Shown here: positions 17,938 to 26,292 of the stretch, piece after piece
Layout: each line of letters begins with the position of its first letter
How positions within the stretch are numbered: the first letter of the stretch is position 1
Assembly: GCA_025936675.1 (NCBI GenBank)
Contig: JAICSX010000017.1
Coordinates: 1-44,974, forward strand
Reading direction: 5' to 3'
DNA length: 44,974 nucleotides
DNA from: Sphingomonas sp.
GTDB lineage: Bacteria; Pseudomonadota; Alphaproteobacteria; Sphingomonadales; Sphingomonadaceae
Notes under the pieces: generated by a model
Told to the model about the DNA's origin: nothing
Database searches by the model: none
What the model saw: only the letters and a program-made list of their open reading frames with translations
Translations under genes and position numbers: made by a program

Positions 17938-18599
17938 CCGCCCGCGTCCCTTTTGGCGGCGATCGCCGACACCCGCGAATTGGGCCGCCGGGTGAACGAA
18001 CGCCCGATCCGCACCGGCAGCTGAACTGGATCGTTGGAGGCGCGGGCAGCAGCGGCGATGCCCTGCGCCGCGCCCGCTCCGTGAGCGGCGACCAGGATAT
18101 CCCGCTCGCGCCGGCTCGTGGACACGAGGATGCTCGCGACCGCAGCCGCGCGACTCCGCTCAGCTTCGGTCTTGTCCCGCGACAAAGCGGTTGGGGCGCT
18201 GGCCTCGGCCGCGGATTGTCGGCCGCTGCCGGCGACCGGCAGCATCAGTCCAAGCGGTGCCAGCCGGAATGCGCGGGTCACGCGCACGCAGGCGTAAAGC
18301 GCAGCCGCGACGATCATCGCGAACAGGCAAGCAATGACGAACAGTTCCGTCGCGACCGTTGGGAGTGCTTCGCCCGCCATTCGCCGCGCAAGCACGTCGC
18401 TCAGCCACGGCTCCATCAACGCAAGCTCGAGCCCCAGTGCAATCGATACGCCGATCACTGCGAGGGCCGCACCGGCCAGCACCCGGATCCATCCCTCGAA
18501 CAGGCTGCGCGTGTTCTCGAACATCAGGAAGGCGATGAAGAACGGGCCGAGCGCGAGCATCAGCCCGGCGACGATTCTGACGCTTCCGAGCCCTGCCAT
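17934..18599 (-). CDS. virB6: VirB6/TrbL, C-terminal part of a frame-interrupted gene
   Basis: 221 aa from the first ATG of this frame. Several membrane segments are visible (MAGLGSVRIVAGLMLALGPF, VIGVSIALGLELALMEPWL, FVIACLFAMIVAAALYACV), then a charged cytoplasmic tail. Upstream of the ATG the same frame still reads PPPFGGFDAFALGGSRILFD, an expected stretch of TrbL proteins, so the true start is not at 18599. The frame joins the upstream half if one C is added to the C-tract at 18664-18668. VirB6 is the polytopic protein forming the inner-membrane substrate path, and its loss would disable secretion. Confidence 0.8.
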   Translation of the reverse strand: MAGLGSVRIVAGLMLALGPFFIAFLMFENTRSLFEGWIRVLAGAALAVIGVSIALGLELALMEPWLSDVLARRMAGEALPTVATELFVIACLFAMIVAAALYACVRVTRAFRLAPLGLMLPVAGSGRQSAAEASAPTALSRDKTEAERSRAAAVASILVSTSRRERDILVAAHGAGAAQGIAAAARASNDPVQLPVRIGRSFTRRPNSRVSAIAAKRDAGG

Positions 18600-18604
18600 C
18601 GCGG

Positions 18605-19135
18605 TCAGGTCGAACAGGATCCTGGATCCTCCAAGCGCGAAGGCATCGAACCCGCCGAATGGCGGGGGTGAGTCTGCGCGGCGGCGCTCGCCGGCGGATT
18701 CCCGGCGCCGAGGATCGAGAGCTGCGCGAGAGCCTGATCAGCAAGATCGAGCCGCTGCATCAGCGACCCGTCAGAACCGGCGACCCCCGCTTGAGGGCCG
18801 ATTTCGGCGACGAGCTGTGCGGGGCCGTCCGTCACGACATTGTAGACCAAAGTGCGATACGCCGGCCAGCTGGTCGCGAGCGCGAAGATAGCGCCGATCT
18901 TCACAACTGCGAGCGTGCCGCTGCGCACCGTCATGCTGTGCCCGAGCAGCAGATTGTATCCGATCAGCGCGATGAAGATCGTCAGAAAACCGGTAAGCAC
19001 GATTGTCAGTGTCGATCCGGGAGCCGCCAGCGCCTGCCACGCGCCCGATCCGAGAATCTGCGCCTGACAGTCGATGTAGCCCGTCATCGAGCTGATGAAG
19101 CCAGCTCCCGCCGGAACCGCCGGACAGACATCCAT
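18605..19135 (-). CDS. virB6: VirB6/TrbL, N-terminal part of a frame-interrupted gene
   Basis: 176 aa. The start ATG at 19135 shares one base with the virB4 stop (TGATG). It contains the periplasmic start FISSMTGYIDCQAQILGSGA and membrane helices LTIVLTGFLTIFIALIGYNL and VVKIGAIFALATSWPAYRTL, all typical of the TrbL/VirB6 N-terminus. After GNPPASAAAQTHP the frame runs into unrelated sequence and stops at 18605. Adding one base to the C5 tract at 18664-18668 restores PPPFGGFDAF and a continuous protein of about 400 aa ending at 17934. Either a real frameshift, a read error in a homopolymer, or slippage would explain this. Confidence 0.8.
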   Translation of the reverse strand: MDVCPAVPAGAGFISSMTGYIDCQAQILGSGAWQALAAPGSTLTIVLTGFLTIFIALIGYNLLLGHSMTVRSGTLAVVKIGAIFALATSWPAYRTLVYNVVTDGPAQLVAEIGPQAGVAGSDGSLMQRLDLADQALAQLSILGAGNPPASAAAQTHPRHSAGSMPSRLEDPGSCST

Positions 19136-21504
19136 CAGGCGACCTCCAGCAATCTGGGCAGCCACTCGGCAGGATCATCGCCGGTCTGAAGGCGAATCTC
19201 GTCGAGCAGCCTGACGGTGCGCTCGCGTCCGGACAGGATCGTGAGGAGATCCTTTTCCCCGGAGAGGTTGAGCCTCGCGACGACGCTGTCGTTGCCATGC
19301 TTGACGAGAAAACAGTGCGCGCTATCCGGGATGGTGCGCACCAGCTCGAGCTCATGCTCGCTGAGCCCGAATCCATCGACATATTCCCGGGCCTGAGCCT
19401 TCGGGTTCGACATGAAGATCTGCGTCGCGGCCTGTTCGATGATGGCGCTCGCGATCCTGCTTTCGAGCGCATCCTGCGCGCTCTGCGTCGCAAACCCGAC
19501 GATGCCGTTCCGTTTCCGGATCGTCTTCTCCCAGTCCTTGATCCGGCGGACAAAGACCTCGTCGTCGAGCGCCTTCCAGCCCTCATCAACCACGATGATC
19601 GCCGGACTCCCGTCGAGCCGCTCCTCCACCCGGTGGAACAGGACCATCATCGCCGGCGTCCGGACGACCGGGTCATCGAGCACCTGAGTCATGTCGAACC
19701 CGACCGACTCTGCGCCGAGGTCGGTCAGATCCATCTCATTGTCGAACAGCCAGGCGCGCTCGCCGTCGCCCCACCAGGGCGTCAGCCGAGACCACAGATC
19801 GCTGCCGTGCGGGCGATGGCCGCCACGGAACAGTTCGACGATGTAGCGCAGGCGCCGGTGCTTGACCGGCTGCTCGTAATTGGCGTCGACTGCGTCCTTG
19901 ATCTGCGCCAGATCCTCGCCGTCGGCGCCGCCGGCGAGCACCGCGATCCAGTCGATGATGAACTGGCGGTTCCCTGATGTGTCCGGAAGCTGGAGCGGAT
20001 TGAGACCCGATGGCATGCCGGGCCGCAGGACATCGTAGCGACCGCCGATGGCGCGAATGAACAGCTCGGCGCCGCGGTCCTTGTCGAAGAAGATGATTCG
20101 CGGCGCGAACTTGCGCGCCTGCGCGAGAAGAAAATTGAGGACGACCGTCTTGCCCGATCCGGACGGGCCGATGACCGTGAAGTTCCCGAGGTCCCCCTGG
20201 TGGAAGTTGAAGAAGTAAGGACCGGCCGCCGTGGTCTCGAGCAGCGTCACCGCTTCGCCCCAGTGATTGCCGGACGGCTTTCCGAGCGAGAAGTTATGGC
20301 AGCTGGCAAGCCCCGCGAAGTTGGACGTAGAGACGAGCCCCCGCCGCGCGATATATTTGAAGTTGCCGGGGAACTGCGCCCAGAACGCCGGCTCGAGTGC
20401 GATGTCCTCGCGCACCGAAAGAATGCCGAGATCGGCAAGCGACGCCTGCACCTCGGCAACGCCCTCATCGATCACTTCAGGCGAGGCAGTGCGCACCGCG
20501 ATGGTCATATGATGTTCGCCGAACGCAGCGCGGGCCGCCGCGACATTGTCTTTCGCTTCGGTGAGCTCTCCCCTGAGGCTCAGCGCCTCGTCTTCCGCCG
20601 AGCGCATCCGGCGAAGCGAGAGGTTCATTCGCGACAGCGCCGCCTGCCGCTCGACGAACCCGAACGACTGCGACACCGTCAGCTCGAACGGGAGCCTCAG
20701 CAGCTGGTCGAGCATGCCGGGCGCGGTCTGCCCCGGGTAATCCTTGATCGAGACGAGGCCGAGAAACTGTCGCGGGCTCGCGCCGGCGCGCCCGAGCTCG
20801 ATTGCGTCCTCTCCGAAGCTGATGCGGCGGTACGGCAGATAATCGCCGATGCCCTGCATCGGCAGGAGCACCGGGCGCATTTCGCCGTTGAACAGATAGG
20901 ACAGGAATTCCAATGGCTCGGAGCAAGGCCCCTGTGCGGTCTCATAAACGCCGAGCAGCCGCGGTTCGTAATTGCCGAGCGAAGCAATCAGCCCATCGCG
21001 TGCCTGATTGAGCTGCTGGAGCTCGTAGCGAATCGTGTCCAGCTGCTCGACCACCTTGCCGAACCGCTGGCGCAGCCGGTCGATTGCGCCGGCCTTTCCC
21101 TGCAGCGGCCGGCGCACGAGAGTAAGGAAGAGATCATTGATATAGAGGCGCCTCGTTGCAAGCTTCGCTCGCCAGGCGCCATCGAGGCGGCGAGAAAAGC
21201 CGTCGCTGTAATTGGCGTCGAGAGACACTTCGGCTTCGCGGCGGATGATGTGGTGGTAGATCGCGTAGCGCGACGAGCCGATCGCCTGGAGCGTGGCGTC
21301 GCGCAGCTGCTTGCGATAGTTGATTTCGGCGCTGTCGGCAGTCTCGAACAGTAGTCCCCGCACCTGGATGACCTGCATCAGCAGACCATCCCTGGTCTCG
21401 ATCGTATGATCGTCGACATGCCTGGCGTAGGGCAAATGCCTGCCCGCAGGCTGCTCGCGGGCAGCGGCTGCGGAGTCTCGGGTCAGGGCCGGTACGAGTT
21501 GCAT
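19135..21504 (-). CDS. virB4: VirB4-type secretion ATPase
   Basis: 789 aa, the large ATPase of the inner-membrane complex. Walker A is GPSGSGKTVVLNFLL near residue 445, Walker B PAIIVVDEGWKALDD near residue 635, followed by RKRNGIVGFATQSAQDAL. The N-terminal CagE/TrbE part includes HVDDHTIETRDGLLMQVIQV. The ATG at 21504 overlaps virB3 by 22 bp; an upstream frame extension to 21636 runs through virB3 and is rejected. VirB4 energises pilus assembly and substrate transfer. The sequence appears intact, unlike virB6. Confidence 0.94.
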   Translation of the reverse strand: MQLVPALTRDSAAAAREQPAGRHLPYARHVDDHTIETRDGLLMQVIQVRGLLFETADSAEINYRKQLRDATLQAIGSSRYAIYHHIIRREAEVSLDANYSDGFSRRLDGAWRAKLATRRLYINDLFLTLVRRPLQGKAGAIDRLRQRFGKVVEQLDTIRYELQQLNQARDGLIASLGNYEPRLLGVYETAQGPCSEPLEFLSYLFNGEMRPVLLPMQGIGDYLPYRRISFGEDAIELGRAGASPRQFLGLVSIKDYPGQTAPGMLDQLLRLPFELTVSQSFGFVERQAALSRMNLSLRRMRSAEDEALSLRGELTEAKDNVAAARAAFGEHHMTIAVRTASPEVIDEGVAEVQASLADLGILSVREDIALEPAFWAQFPGNFKYIARRGLVSTSNFAGLASCHNFSLGKPSGNHWGEAVTLLETTAAGPYFFNFHQGDLGNFTVIGPSGSGKTVVLNFLLAQARKFAPRIIFFDKDRGAELFIRAIGGRYDVLRPGMPSGLNPLQLPDTSGNRQFIIDWIAVLAGGADGEDLAQIKDAVDANYEQPVKHRRLRYIVELFRGGHRPHGSDLWSRLTPWWGDGERAWLFDNEMDLTDLGAESVGFDMTQVLDDPVVRTPAMMVLFHRVEERLDGSPAIIVVDEGWKALDDEVFVRRIKDWEKTIRKRNGIVGFATQSAQDALESRIASAIIEQAATQIFMSNPKAQAREYVDGFGLSEHELELVRTIPDSAHCFLVKHGNDSVVARLNLSGEKDLLTILSGRERTVRLLDEIRLQTGDDPAEWLPRLLEVA

Positions 21505-21767
21505 CCCCAGACCTGGTAATTCTTGATCCGCGGGCACTTGGAAACACGCGTAAGCCACAACTCGAAAATGCGCGGCTCCTTCAGGCAAAGCAGCACGCCC
21601 ACGCCATGGAACAGCAGCGCAGCGGCGATCACCCACGCGGACTTGAAGATGAGGAACAGCTCGGTCGCGAGCACCACATTGGCGACGAACAGACCGTAGG
21701 TGACGCCCGCGAACATCTGAGGGCGCGTCAATCCGACGAACAAAGTGTCGCGTTCAAGCGCGTTCAT
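21483..21767 (-). CDS. virB3: VirB3-type inner-membrane protein
   Basis: 94 aa, the normal size for VirB3. The N-terminus MNALERDTLFVGLTRPQMFA is the family hallmark, followed by two close membrane helices (VTYGLFVANVVLATELFLIF and SAWVIAAALLFHGVGVLLCL) and the conserved EPRIFELWLTRVSKCP. VirB3 pairs with VirB4 in the inner membrane. It starts 10 bp after the virB2 stop. Confidence 0.92.
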   Translation of the reverse strand: MNALERDTLFVGLTRPQMFAGVTYGLFVANVVLATELFLIFKSAWVIAAALLFHGVGVLLCLKEPRIFELWLTRVSKCPRIKNYQVWGCNSYRP

Positions 21768-21777
21768 TTGATCAGCT

Positions 21778-22095
21778 TCACTGTCCGAAAGCGGCGGTCG
21801 AGTGGATGCCCGCGACGATGCTCGATGCTCCGAACAGGATGAAGCAGCCGAGGATGACCGTCACTCCGTACCGCCAATTTATGCGGCCGGTGAGCATCAT
21901 GAAGCCAACGGCGGCGACAGCGATGACCGCGGCGGCGGTCGCAATGGTGCCGAGCAGCGTTCCCTGCAGCCAGCTTACTGCGGATATGAGCACTCCCGAC
22001 CCTTGCGGATCGGAGTAGCTATCCTGAGCAAGTGCGGGAGCTGCGGCGATGAATGAAGCAAAGGCCGCAAACGCGGCACGCGCGCGATTCTGCAT
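21778..22095 (-). CDS. virB2: VirB2/TrbC-type pilin
   Basis: 105 aa. The ATG at 22095 gives a clear Sec signal peptide (MQNRARAAFAAFASFIAAAP, cleavage after ALA) and has a G-rich ribosome-binding stretch just upstream; the frame is open further upstream but without signal features. Two membrane helices follow around WLQGTLLGTIATAAAVIAVA and VTVILGCFILFGASSIVAGI. VirB2 is processed and forms the pilus. It is the first gene of the operon and a paralogue of the last gene at 13908-14279. Confidence 0.9.
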   Translation of the reverse strand: MQNRARAAFAAFASFIAAAPALAQDSYSDPQGSGVLISAVSWLQGTLLGTIATAAAVIAVAAVGFMMLTGRINWRYGVTVILGCFILFGASSIVAGIHSTAAFGQ

Positions 22096-22290
22096 GAAGG
22101 CGTTTCCCCCCAGGCGATTCGGCACTCGCATAGTGCGCCTGCGGGGCAGAAATGCAATCGGAGACTCAAGAAGTTGGTTCGATTTTTGAAGCTGCACTGG
22201 ATCTGCGATCGAACTGTCACGCCCGTAGCGCTTTAGCACGAGCCGCATGGCTGATCTCCAATCCAGAGGACATTTGCCACCCAGCGTCTT

Positions 22291-22395
22291 CTAGAGGGTA
22301 CGTCCGCGGGACAACACGTCATCGGTGTTGGTGACACGGTCAGCCGCCGTTGAACTGTCGAACTTCGCGGTGAGCTGATGACCTGCGACGTCGTG
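22291..22395 (-). pseudogene. Rhs/YD-repeat gene fragment
   Basis: Read on the minus strand, this stretch encodes HDVAGHQLTAKFDSS followed by a degenerate continuation to a stop at 22291. The same region of the Rhs-core gene (around 26090-26145) encodes [18 protein letters not shown] identity is high and most differences are at third codon positions. It has no start codon of its own, so it is a relic of a second Rhs gene or of a duplication. Confidence 0.7.
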
Positions 22396-23141
22396 TGCAA
22401 TATCGCTCGGATTTCGACCTCCTCATCATCGTCAGCGACGAGCGGCTGACCGATCGGGTCAAGTTCTGGGCCAATGCCGAGGACCGCCTGCTGCGCGAAC
22501 TGGTCATCACCAAGACCCTCAACACCCCGGTCAACTTCATCGTTCACACGCTGCACGAAGTGAACGACGGTCTCGCCCATGGCCGCTACTTTTTCATAGA
22601 TGTCGCCAGCGAAGGGATCGCCCTCTACGACAACGACGGCAGCGAACTGCACACTCCCACACCCAAGACGCCGGCGCAGGCGCTCGCCATGGCGGGGGAG
22701 TATTTCGAGGAGTGGATGTCGGCCGCGATGAGCCGATTCAAGCTCGCCAAAGTCGCGATCGACGAAGGGCTCCTAAAAGACGCGGCTTTCGATCTGCATC
22801 AGACCACCGAGCGCCTCTACCATTGCGTGCTGCTGGTGATGACCTTCTACACGCCACACAGCCATAACATCGCCTTCCTGCGCGTTCATGCCGAGCGGCT
22901 CGATCGCCGCCTTCTCATCTGGCCGATGGACAGCCGGAAGGAGCGCGCCATCTTTGCGAAGCTCAAGGACGCCTACGTGAAGGCCCGCTACTCGAAGCAC
23001 TACAGGATCACGATGGAGGAGCTGACCTGGCTCGCCGCGAGGATCGAGGAGCTGGGCCAAGCCGTCCATGCCGTCTGCGCTGAGCGCATCGCCCAGCTCG
23101 AAGCGGATGCGCAGCAGGGCAAGATTGCCAACTCCGGCTGA
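22395..23141 (+). pseudogene. Nucleotidyltransferase-HEPN protein lacking its N-terminus
   Basis: The open frame (248 aa) starts with a GTG exactly where the Rhs fragment ends. It enters the nucleotidyltransferase fold midway at YRSDFDLLIIVSDERL, the second acidic strand. The preceding catalytic GS-x-x-R-G loop and first strand, expected about 15-20 residues earlier, are absent. The C-terminal half is a complete HEPN-type helical domain (AAFDLHQTTERLYHCVLLVM, KARYSKHYRITMEELTWLAA). Full-length relatives are MNT-HEPN proteins of toxin-antitoxin type. No ribosome-binding site precedes the GTG, so I treat it as a truncated gene, though a HEPN-only product cannot be excluded. Confidence 0.65.
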
Positions 23142-23158
23142 GCACCGGATCGTCTTGA

Positions 23159-23368
23159 TCACCCGTCGCCCTTCGGGCCGAACGCGAGGACGTAGATCGC
23201 CTTCGCCATATGGCGCTCGACCGCATCGACGCCGATCCCGAACCGCCATGCGATCTTGGCGTAGTCGAGATCGTCGATCCGGTGCAGCAGGAACACCGCG
23301 CGCGTGATCGGCCGCAGCGTATCGAGGCGCCTGCGGATCAGGTCCAGGTCGATATTGCTGTCGTCCAT
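23159..23368 (-). CDS. Small sigma-70 region 4-like DNA-binding protein
   Basis: 69 aa. Starting at the ATG at 23368, which has GAGACGAGGAC just upstream, the protein reads MDDSNIDLDLIRRRLDTLRP then VFLLHRIDDLDYAKIAWRFG and VDAVERHMAKAIYVLA. This is the helix-turn-helix of sigma factor region 4 without region 2. The frame is open further upstream to 23560, but that part is Pro/Arg-rich shadow sequence. Such orphan region 4 proteins occur on sphingomonad accessory elements. The regulatory target is unknown. Confidence 0.65.
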   Translation of the reverse strand: MDDSNIDLDLIRRRLDTLRPITRAVFLLHRIDDLDYAKIAWRFGIGVDAVERHMAKAIYVLAFGPKGDG

Positions 23369-23899
23369 GTCCTCGTCTCCCTGCCTGACCCCCCGCGCCT
23401 CGGGCGGCGGGGTGGGCGGCAAGGAGCGGACCGGCAGCCCCGCCGATAAAGGCGGGCCGCACCCGCAGGGCCGCAATGCAATGGAGGACCGGCGCAGCCG
23501 GTTGCGGCGCGCCGCAGCGGGGCTAGAGGGCAGCGACGCCCACCCCGCTGGCCGAGGCACTACTTCATCGCGGCAACGCCGCGATGGCCGTCTGCCGGGC
23601 TCTCAGCCCGGCCCCACGTTAGCGATCGTCACGGGGACCGACGAGACGCCTGGCCGGCGGCTCGGCGAAGCGGAAGCGGAGTAGAGCGCGGGCCGCGCCA
23701 GGCGCGGCAACGCCCATGCCTTCAGCGGTGGAGATTCAGATTATGAGGAAGATTCAGCAGCTTGGCGGCTGAGAAGCTCCGCATGGGAGCAAAAAAGCCT
23801 CTCGGAGAGCCTGCTTGTCTCCCTAAAAAACGATGTGCAGACAACAGCTTACCCGCAGGGGGAGCAAGTCCCTTTATCTTGCTTTCACTTCCGAGCGCC
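23369..23899. other. Gap between sigma-like gene and membrane-protein gene
   Basis: The first 390 bp are very GC-rich with several short dyads (for example GGCAACGCCGCG and GGGCTCTCAGCCC); composition then shifts sharply to AT-rich near 23760. I see no supported gene. The composition break marks the edge of the Rhs toxin/immunity end. Confidence 0.5.
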
Positions 23900-24337
23900 T
23901 TAAACGCTTCCGGAGGCTCTTTCCGATTTTCCCCTCCAAAGCAAACCCGCAGCTGCTTCCGAGAGCACTACTACAATCACGCCCAGTATCACCAAGGGAA
24001 CGTCGGAAACAGAGAAATCATTGCCAAAGATCGCTATAAATATAGCAACATGTAGTATGAGCAGTACGCTATCTACTGCTGCTTTCTTCTGCCAATGAAT
24101 TTGGAAGTTTTTTAGATTACTGACTACAATCACGCTGATAAAAAAGCCGGATAACGTCATAAACGACAGCGAAAACAGAAATGATGTCTTCACATCAAAA
24201 TACGACAGACTTCTTGCGTGATTCAGTCCATTGTCTGAAATAATTGAACCGTATACCCACAGAGCCAGGGTGCCAAAGAGCACCATCAGAACGATTTCCG
24301 ATAGACTAATCGCCGCTCTTTTCCGCATGCTCAACAT
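23900..24337 (-). CDS. Small four-helix membrane protein, candidate immunity protein
   Basis: 145 aa from the ATG at 24337; ATG at 24328 is an alternative. Four hydrophobic segments are visible: [57 protein letters not shown] and [20 protein letters not shown]. The gene overlaps the end of the Rhs-core gene by 7 bp and is notably AT-richer than most of the window. A small gene directly after a variable Rhs C-terminus is where the cognate immunity gene normally sits; a membrane immunity protein would suit a toxin acting at or from the periplasm. No family recognised. Confidence 0.7.
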   Translation of the reverse strand: MLSMRKRAAISLSEIVLMVLFGTLALWVYGSIISDNGLNHARSLSYFDVKTSFLFSLSFMTLSGFFISVIVVSNLKNFQIHWQKKAAVDSVLLILHVAIFIAIFGNDFSVSDVPLVILGVIVVVLSEAAAGLLWRGKSERASGSV

Positions 24338-26292
24338 GTCGGAATCCTTGATCCGGTCTGTGTGCAAGCGCCGCTGTCTCGAATACTTTTAATCAAGCCG
24401 TTGCCTATCGCCTCTCGGTCACTTTGCCGACCAAAGTCGATAGGTCGTCCTAAATCCTTGGCTACGCCATTGAGAACCTGATTGTATTGACGGTCGGAAG
24501 AGCTTCCAAACCCAGATATGTCTCTGAGAGAGGAGTTGAATCCGGCATTGATCGATCCAACAATCGCAGCTCGCTCGCTCGCCGGCAGAGCATCGAGCAT
24601 AGATTGCACCCTCGATTGCTCTAAATGAACAAGTTTGCTGTCTAAGTTGGCACCCGATATCGATCCGTTCCTTATTCCAGCGAACGTTTGGGCATTGAGG
24701 GTGGCTAAGTTGGAGCTCACTCTGTTCAGGAAAGCCTCCGCCCGATCGCTAATTACATTTCCCACCAAGGGGAGATCGTTGTTTGCAAGATACCTTACCG
24801 TTGCAGCTGCGGCTCCAAAAAATCTGGTTTTCCCAGAAACTTGGCGATCATAGCCGCTGTATGTCTCGGCCCTATCACAATATACGCTGGTCGCGTTCGC
24901 CAGAACGCAACGTGCACCCGTCGGATCGACCCCATTGACGGGATCATTCCCGACGTAGGCATAGAGGTTGACCTGGTCCTTGTACCCGATGGGGTCGGTC
25001 TGCAGGAACCGGCCGAGCGTCGGCGAGTAGAACCGGGCTTTATAATAGTAGAGACCGAGCTCGGGGATGTAGGCCTGACCGGTGTAGCCGAACCGCTCCG
25101 TCGTATTGTTGGCTGAGCCGTTGATTCCATATTCGTCATAGGTGTTGATCGCGTAATTGGCGCCGGTGCTGCTCGCGATCCCGACGATCGATCCGAGGTG
25201 ATCGGCGTGGAGGTAGCGTTTCGTGTTGAGGTCCGATCCTGCGTACCACGCCAGCGGATCGTCCGCCGCGGCATTCGAGCCGTGCACGTAGCGGTTGATG
25301 ACGCTCCAGCTGCCGAAGTTACTGCGATATTCCAGCACCTCAGCGTCGCCATCATAGACGAAGCGCGTGTCCGACAGCGTCGAGCCGTTCCGCTTCTGAC
25401 TAACCTCGAACAGGCGTCCTGATGGGTCGTAGGTCAGGCTCGTCGCGTAGGTCCATCCGCCGCTCGTGTAAGTGGCAGCGACCAACCGGTTCTCGACGTC
25501 ATACATGTAGATATTCGTGCCGTCGGCAATGAGGTTGCCGTTGTCGTCGTACACGAAGCTCGCAGCACCGGCCGAGCTGTACTGGTTGAGGCCGTTGACG
25601 GCATAATCGCGATCGACGTCCACGGCGCCGGTCCAGGCGTAGGAATCATTGCTCTTGTCATCTTCGACGATCTGGCTCGCCGGATTGTACCCGAGCGTCC
25701 ACGTCACATCACCCGTCGTGCCCGCAAAGCCATCCGCCTGCGTCAGCAGCCGTCCGGCGTCATCCCAGCTGTAGTCCGCCGTCGCGACCGGCGAGGCGAT
25801 CGATCCTTCGCCGCGGTTCGAGACCAGGCCGTTGCTGCCGTAGGTGAAGCTGTCGAGCGGGGTTGTCGTGCAGGTCGTCCCCTGGCCGATCGTCGTCAGC
25901 CGGTCGAGCGCGTCGTAGCAATAGCTGAAGGTGTAGGTACTTGTGCCCTCGGGATGGACCAGCTGCGTTCTTCGTCCCGCTCCATCGTAGCTCGAGGTCA
26001 GCGTCTTCGTGAACCCGCTCATGCTGATTGTGCTCGAGGTCAGCTCGCCAAAGCCGTCGTAGCTGTTGGTGATCCCGTCGGGGCCGCTCGCGCTGTCGAA
26101 TTTCGCGCTCAGCTGATGACCCGCGACGTCGTAGCTGTAATAGACGCTGCGCTCGGTAGTGGCCGCAGACGCAGCAGAGGCGAAGATTAGCGCCATGAAT
26201 GCGGCGACGCTCGCGATGAGCATCGAAAGAAGATTGCCGCCGCGCCGGCAACGCATCTGCAGTACCCACCCGGGCTGATGACGGACGCTCAT
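24331..26292 (-). CDS. Rhs-core protein with variable C-terminal tail (putative polymorphic toxin)
   Basis: 653 aa. The signal-like segment [20 protein letters not shown] near residues 21-40 is followed by YD repeats ([35 protein letters not shown] and others). The Rhs-associated core at about residues 360-459 includes [33 protein letters not shown] and [18 protein letters not shown]. The last 194 residues (encoded at about 24334-24915) are unrelated to the core and are AT-richer, the pattern of an exchangeable toxin domain. I do not recognise the tail. The start ATG overlaps the upstream YD-repeat gene (ATGA). Rhs cages hold toxins used in bacterial competition, but an export-signal-bearing form is less studied. 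Confidence 0.85.
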   Translation of the reverse strand: MSVRHQPGWVLQMRCRRGGNLLSMLIASVAAFMALIFASAASAATTERSVYYSYDVAGHQLSAKFDSASGPDGITNSYDGFGELTSSTISMSGFTKTLTSSYDGAGRRTQLVHPEGTSTYTFSYCYDALDRLTTIGQGTTCTTTPLDSFTYGSNGLVSNRGEGSIASPVATADYSWDDAGRLLTQADGFAGTTGDVTWTLGYNPASQIVEDDKSNDSYAWTGAVDVDRDYAVNGLNQYSSAGAASFVYDDNGNLIADGTNIYMYDVENRLVAATYTSGGWTYATSLTYDPSGRLFEVSQKRNGSTLSDTRFVYDGDAEVLEYRSNFGSWSVINRYVHGSNAAADDPLAWYAGSDLNTKRYLHADHLGSIVGIASSTGANYAINTYDEYGINGSANNTTERFGYTGQAYIPELGLYYYKARFYSPTLGRFLQTDPIGYKDQVNLYAYVGNDPVNGVDPTGARCVLANATSVYCDRAETYSGYDRQVSGKTRFFGAAAATVRYLANNDLPLVGNVISDRAEAFLNRVSSNLATLNAQTFAGIRNGSISGANLDSKLVHLEQSRVQSMLDALPASERAAIVGSINAGFNSSLRDISGFGSSSDRQYNQVLNGVAKDLGRPIDFGRQSDREAIGNGLIKSIRDSGACTQTGSRIPTC

